A stretch of DNA of 53,613 bases from Nemertoderma westbladi (Eukaryota; Xenacoelomorpha; Nemertodermatida; Nemertodermatidae): positions 1 through 53,613 of the forward strand of contig JAUCBJ010008771.1 in assembly GCA_032718475.1 (NCBI GenBank), read 5' to 3'. A program made the position numbers and the translations under genes. Position 1 is the first letter of the stretch; each line of letters begins with the position of its first letter. The notes under the pieces were generated by a model. That model ran no database searches and was not told the DNA's origin. It saw nothing but the letters and a program-made list of their open reading frames with translations. Of this stretch, positions 51,300-53,613 are shown piece by piece.

Positions 51300-51990
51300 A
51301 GCCCAATCTTGTACAAAGGACTAGTCTGCACACATGAAGCTGAAACATGCTGGCTGGTCGCACTGTTTGGCGAAATCAGGCAGAACTTTATCCGAGTGCT
51401 ACAAAATGAAGGATGGCATTTGAACATGGCTGAAAGTTCGTGGCAAGGCGGTAGCTTGGAAAGAATTATTTGCTCTTAAAACTCGCCATGTACAAGATTT
51501 TCCCCGCACATAGGAGCTTTAGAGACCAATTTCAACATATAGTTTATCGAGATCTAGGACACGCTTAATTATCGATCATTAACCATTGTGACAGACAAGG
51601 ACCAAAAGATGTCGCTGATACCCACCTACTACTGGTACAGACAGCAAGGGCATTGGTACCCACATCAGTACCCACATCAAGCGACCTGTGCAGTAAGAAG
51701 AACTGGAAGGCCACCCACATACTCATGGAATCATTCTGGGACAACTGGGTGAAATTCTATCTCCCCACTCTCCCTGCTTGGACAAAATGGCACAGGTCAC
51801 ACAGAAACCTGAAATGAGGTGACATGGTTGCTGATGAAGACCTTAGACGCTGCCATTGGTTACAGGTGTAATTGTTAACATACATCCTGCCATGGATGGA
51901 GTGGACAGTATCTGTTAAGATCATGAAAAATGATCTACTTACAAGACCTGACCAGCAAATAGTACTGCTGGAGGAAGCCTAATACAGGCA
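51300..51990 (+). pseudogene. BEL/Pao integrase C-terminus and DUF5641 relic
   Basis: Plus-strand translation shows, in order, an integrase end (HLNMAESSWQGGSLERI, with the catalytic Glu of the GG-ER block), then NYRSLTIVTDKDQ and SLIPTYY, then FWDNWVKFYLPTLPAWTKWHRSHRNLK, and GDMVADEDLRRCHWLQV, which matches DUF5641. It ends near LLEEA at about 51980. Stops and frameshifts are frequent. No LTR is visible on either side. It is older than, and distinct from, the two LTR elements in the window. Confidence 0.7.
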
Positions 51991-52279
51991 TGTAGATTAT
52001 GTCATACCTAAAAAGGTCAAGTAAATAAATAAATAAATAAGATAATTAAATTAATATAATTAGTGACCTATAGTTGCATTAATAACCTGGAATGAAAATA
52101 ATCACTTTAGACACAATGAGAACCATTTTAGTATGTATTTACTGTCCATTTGGGTGGGGTGTTGACTGGTAGTAAAAATTTGACCATGTACTATCAAATT
52201 GCATTCAAATATTTTTCAAACTGAAAAATCTATAATTCCAGAATATTTATGTAATCTCTATATATCTATCTATCTATCT
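51991..52279. other. non-coding with microsatellites
   Basis: AAAT repeats at about 52022-52040 and TCTA repeats at about 52262-52282. No gene. Confidence 0.6.
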
Positions 52280-52570
52280 ATACACATCTCTAACCAGACA
52301 CTATATAATATTGGTCCACCCAAGAAAGCTTGAGACTTGGGCAAAGCTGCCTCCGCTATGCATGACATTGCTTTTGTGGTGAGGACCATTTTGTATACAA
52401 TCTTGTGTTTTGGCTATCTCATGGAGAAAATAAGCAAGATGGACAGCCCGTGCCTTCTTAAGATGCCTCTCAAGGACATCGGCCTTGAAGATACGGATAA
52501 TCTCACGAAAGTCACATGGGTGGTAGGGATTTTGGAGGTGCAATTTTGACGAAAAGCGGCAAAACATTAT
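52280..52570 (+). pseudogene. LINE family A, 3' fragment
   Basis: Begins at the HISNQTLYNIG block (CACATCTCTAACCAGACACT), then a degraded HCFC-EDH, ILCFGYLMEKISKMD, FLRCLSRTSALKIRI-like pieces with frameshifts, ending after GTGCAATTTTGACG. The 5' end is truncated right after a TCTA microsatellite. Confidence 0.75.
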
Positions 52571-52870
52571 TAAAGCGGCAAACCGCATTACATCCTGCCA
52601 ATTGTAGATTACATGGTGCTGGGAATATTTTTTTTGTTAGGTCATCCAATGTGCATAAAGTTACCACAAGATAAGGCCGTAAAGCAGATAGGGATAAGGA
52701 TGTACAAGGGAGTAATATAGACGCTTAATATCAGTGAGGGGAAAATAATATGCCTAAGTTTGTAAAAGATCCCAGCCGTACGTTATATCTTTTAAATATT
52801 TAAAATAGTTAATATGTATTTTCCAGGATAATTTTGAATCCAACCAGATTGCGAGAAACTTTGCCACGTC
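52571..52870. other. non-coding, no gene seen
   Basis: AT-rich sequence between two LINE relics. No reading frame, repeat or structure that I can support. Confidence 0.5.
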
Positions 52871-53613
52871 TGTTTGCTTAATATATAGGCCATTTATTGT
52901 TAGCGAACTATTAGAATTACTACCGTTTCCATTACTGAAAAATGTATGCTCGGTTTTTTAACATTACGCGAAAGCGAGTTATCTATAAGCCAATTATTGA
53001 TTTTAATTAGTTCAATATTTGTATTTTTAATAAGATTTTGTATAGATTGATCTTGTGAAAAAAGAGTCGTGTCATCGGCAAATAAAGTGGTAAAGAGAGA
53101 GGAGGCATTTGGAAGGTCGTTGATGTACATGAGGAATAGTAAACAGGATAAAGTGGCGCCTTGAGGGACTCTACAGACAAGTGGCATTACAGATGACAAA
53201 CAATTATCGACTACAGTGACCTGAACACGGTCGGTAAGGTAATCAGTTAATAACATATGTGGAATTCCTCGAATACCGTATGCTTGTAATTTTTTGAATA
53301 AGAAAGAATGATCCAGCTTTTTTAAGATCAATATAAATAGCACAGGAATACAATTTATCTTCTAGTGTTTGATATAATTTTTCAAGCATAGATAGGAGAG
53401 CTTGCATCGTTGTTGTTTTAGGATGATGTTTCTGTTAGTACAAAAGATTGGGGGGGGGGGGGGGGGATCTCCCTTATGGCATATCTCACATTATGTGAGA
53501 TATGCCATAAGGGAGACCGATTAGATTTGGCTATTTCCTGGGATAAATTTGAACCAACAGTAGAAAAGAATTATTGAATACTTGGGCAATTTGTTTCGGG
53601 TCGGTAAGGGTTT
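52870..53613 (-). pseudogene. LINE family B reverse transcriptase, truncated by window
   Basis: Minus strand. At the window edge (53520-53613) it reads TDPKQIAQVFNNFFSTVGSN, the linker before the RT. From about 53430 to 53340 it reads HHPKTTTMQALLSMLEKLYQ and YIDLKKA. From 53343 to 52900 it reads HSFLFKKLQAYGIRG, LTDYLTDRVQVTV, VPQGATLSCLLFLMYINDLP and FADDTTLFS with the catalytic FADD intact. Between the first two pieces about a hundred residues are missing, replaced by a G run and a 24-bp-arm palindrome. A small deletion after KKA removes the expected FDTVD. It is of the CR1/jockey/Rex kind and differs from family A. Confidence 0.8.
53451..53516. repeat. G16 run followed by perfect 24-bp hairpin
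   Basis: 16 G (53451-53466), then TCTCCCTTATGGCATATC... (53468-53491), one base, and its exact complement (53493-53516). It lies at the deletion junction in the LINE relic. Confidence 0.95.

Noticed and set aside
1-53613. CRISPR array, bacterial operon or phage system
   Set aside because: No short direct repeats with unique spacers, no ribosome-binding sites, and spliced animal-type genes throughout.

Overview
The window is animal nuclear DNA. It is AT-rich, has spliced genes with phase-1 exons, and is packed with transposable elements. Extracellular LamG modules, BEL/Pao elements, LINEs, tRNA-derived SINE sequence and frequent 'taggcctac' and 'accggta' words suggest a marine invertebrate, perhaps a deuterostome such as an echinoderm. 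That guess is weak, and nothing here identifies the species. The one clear host gene lies on the minus strand. Six exons (50477-51130, 46964-47628, 41682-42344, 23867-24529, 22157-22819, 18885-19534) each encode one LamG/concanavalin A-like domain. They join in phase 1, and the last carries a stop codon and a nearby poly(A) signal. The 5' end of the gene lies beyond the right edge. The third visible intron is about 17 kb and holds a nest of mobile elements. One exon (46964-47628) is frameshifted by a 5-bp duplication. Left part (1-9560): no host gene; an 841-bp hAT-type element with an 8-bp target duplication (2222-3062), a decayed LINE (about 4340-5990), and a 1.9-kb TIR element full of 18-bp palindromes (6051-7971). 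Centre-left (9562-17003): a very young BEL/Pao retrotransposon (9769-15930, identical 277-bp LTRs, GATTT duplication) sits inside one arm of a long foldback palindrome; a second foldback follows. Middle (26710-41035): a second, unusual LTR element of 12.8 kb (26901-39687, 1183-bp LTRs, TGTAC duplication) lies in one arm of an inverted repeat that contains a tRNA-like SINE. It encodes a BEL-type Gag-protease fused to a scrap of RNase H, but I see no reverse transcriptase or integrase. Downstream it carries extra reading frames I do not recognise, one of them split by a TTAA-flanked element with 162-bp internal repeats. This chimeric element is the best candidate for something undescribed. Right part (41071-53613): further LamG exons, several MITE-like elements, a charged helical-repeat frame, a GC-richer tandem array, LINE fragments and a BEL integrase relic. 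The LTR elements presumably depend on their own or related enzymes to move. The foldback elements, MITEs and SINE would need enzymes supplied from elsewhere. The LamG gene tolerates all of this because the insertions fall in introns.
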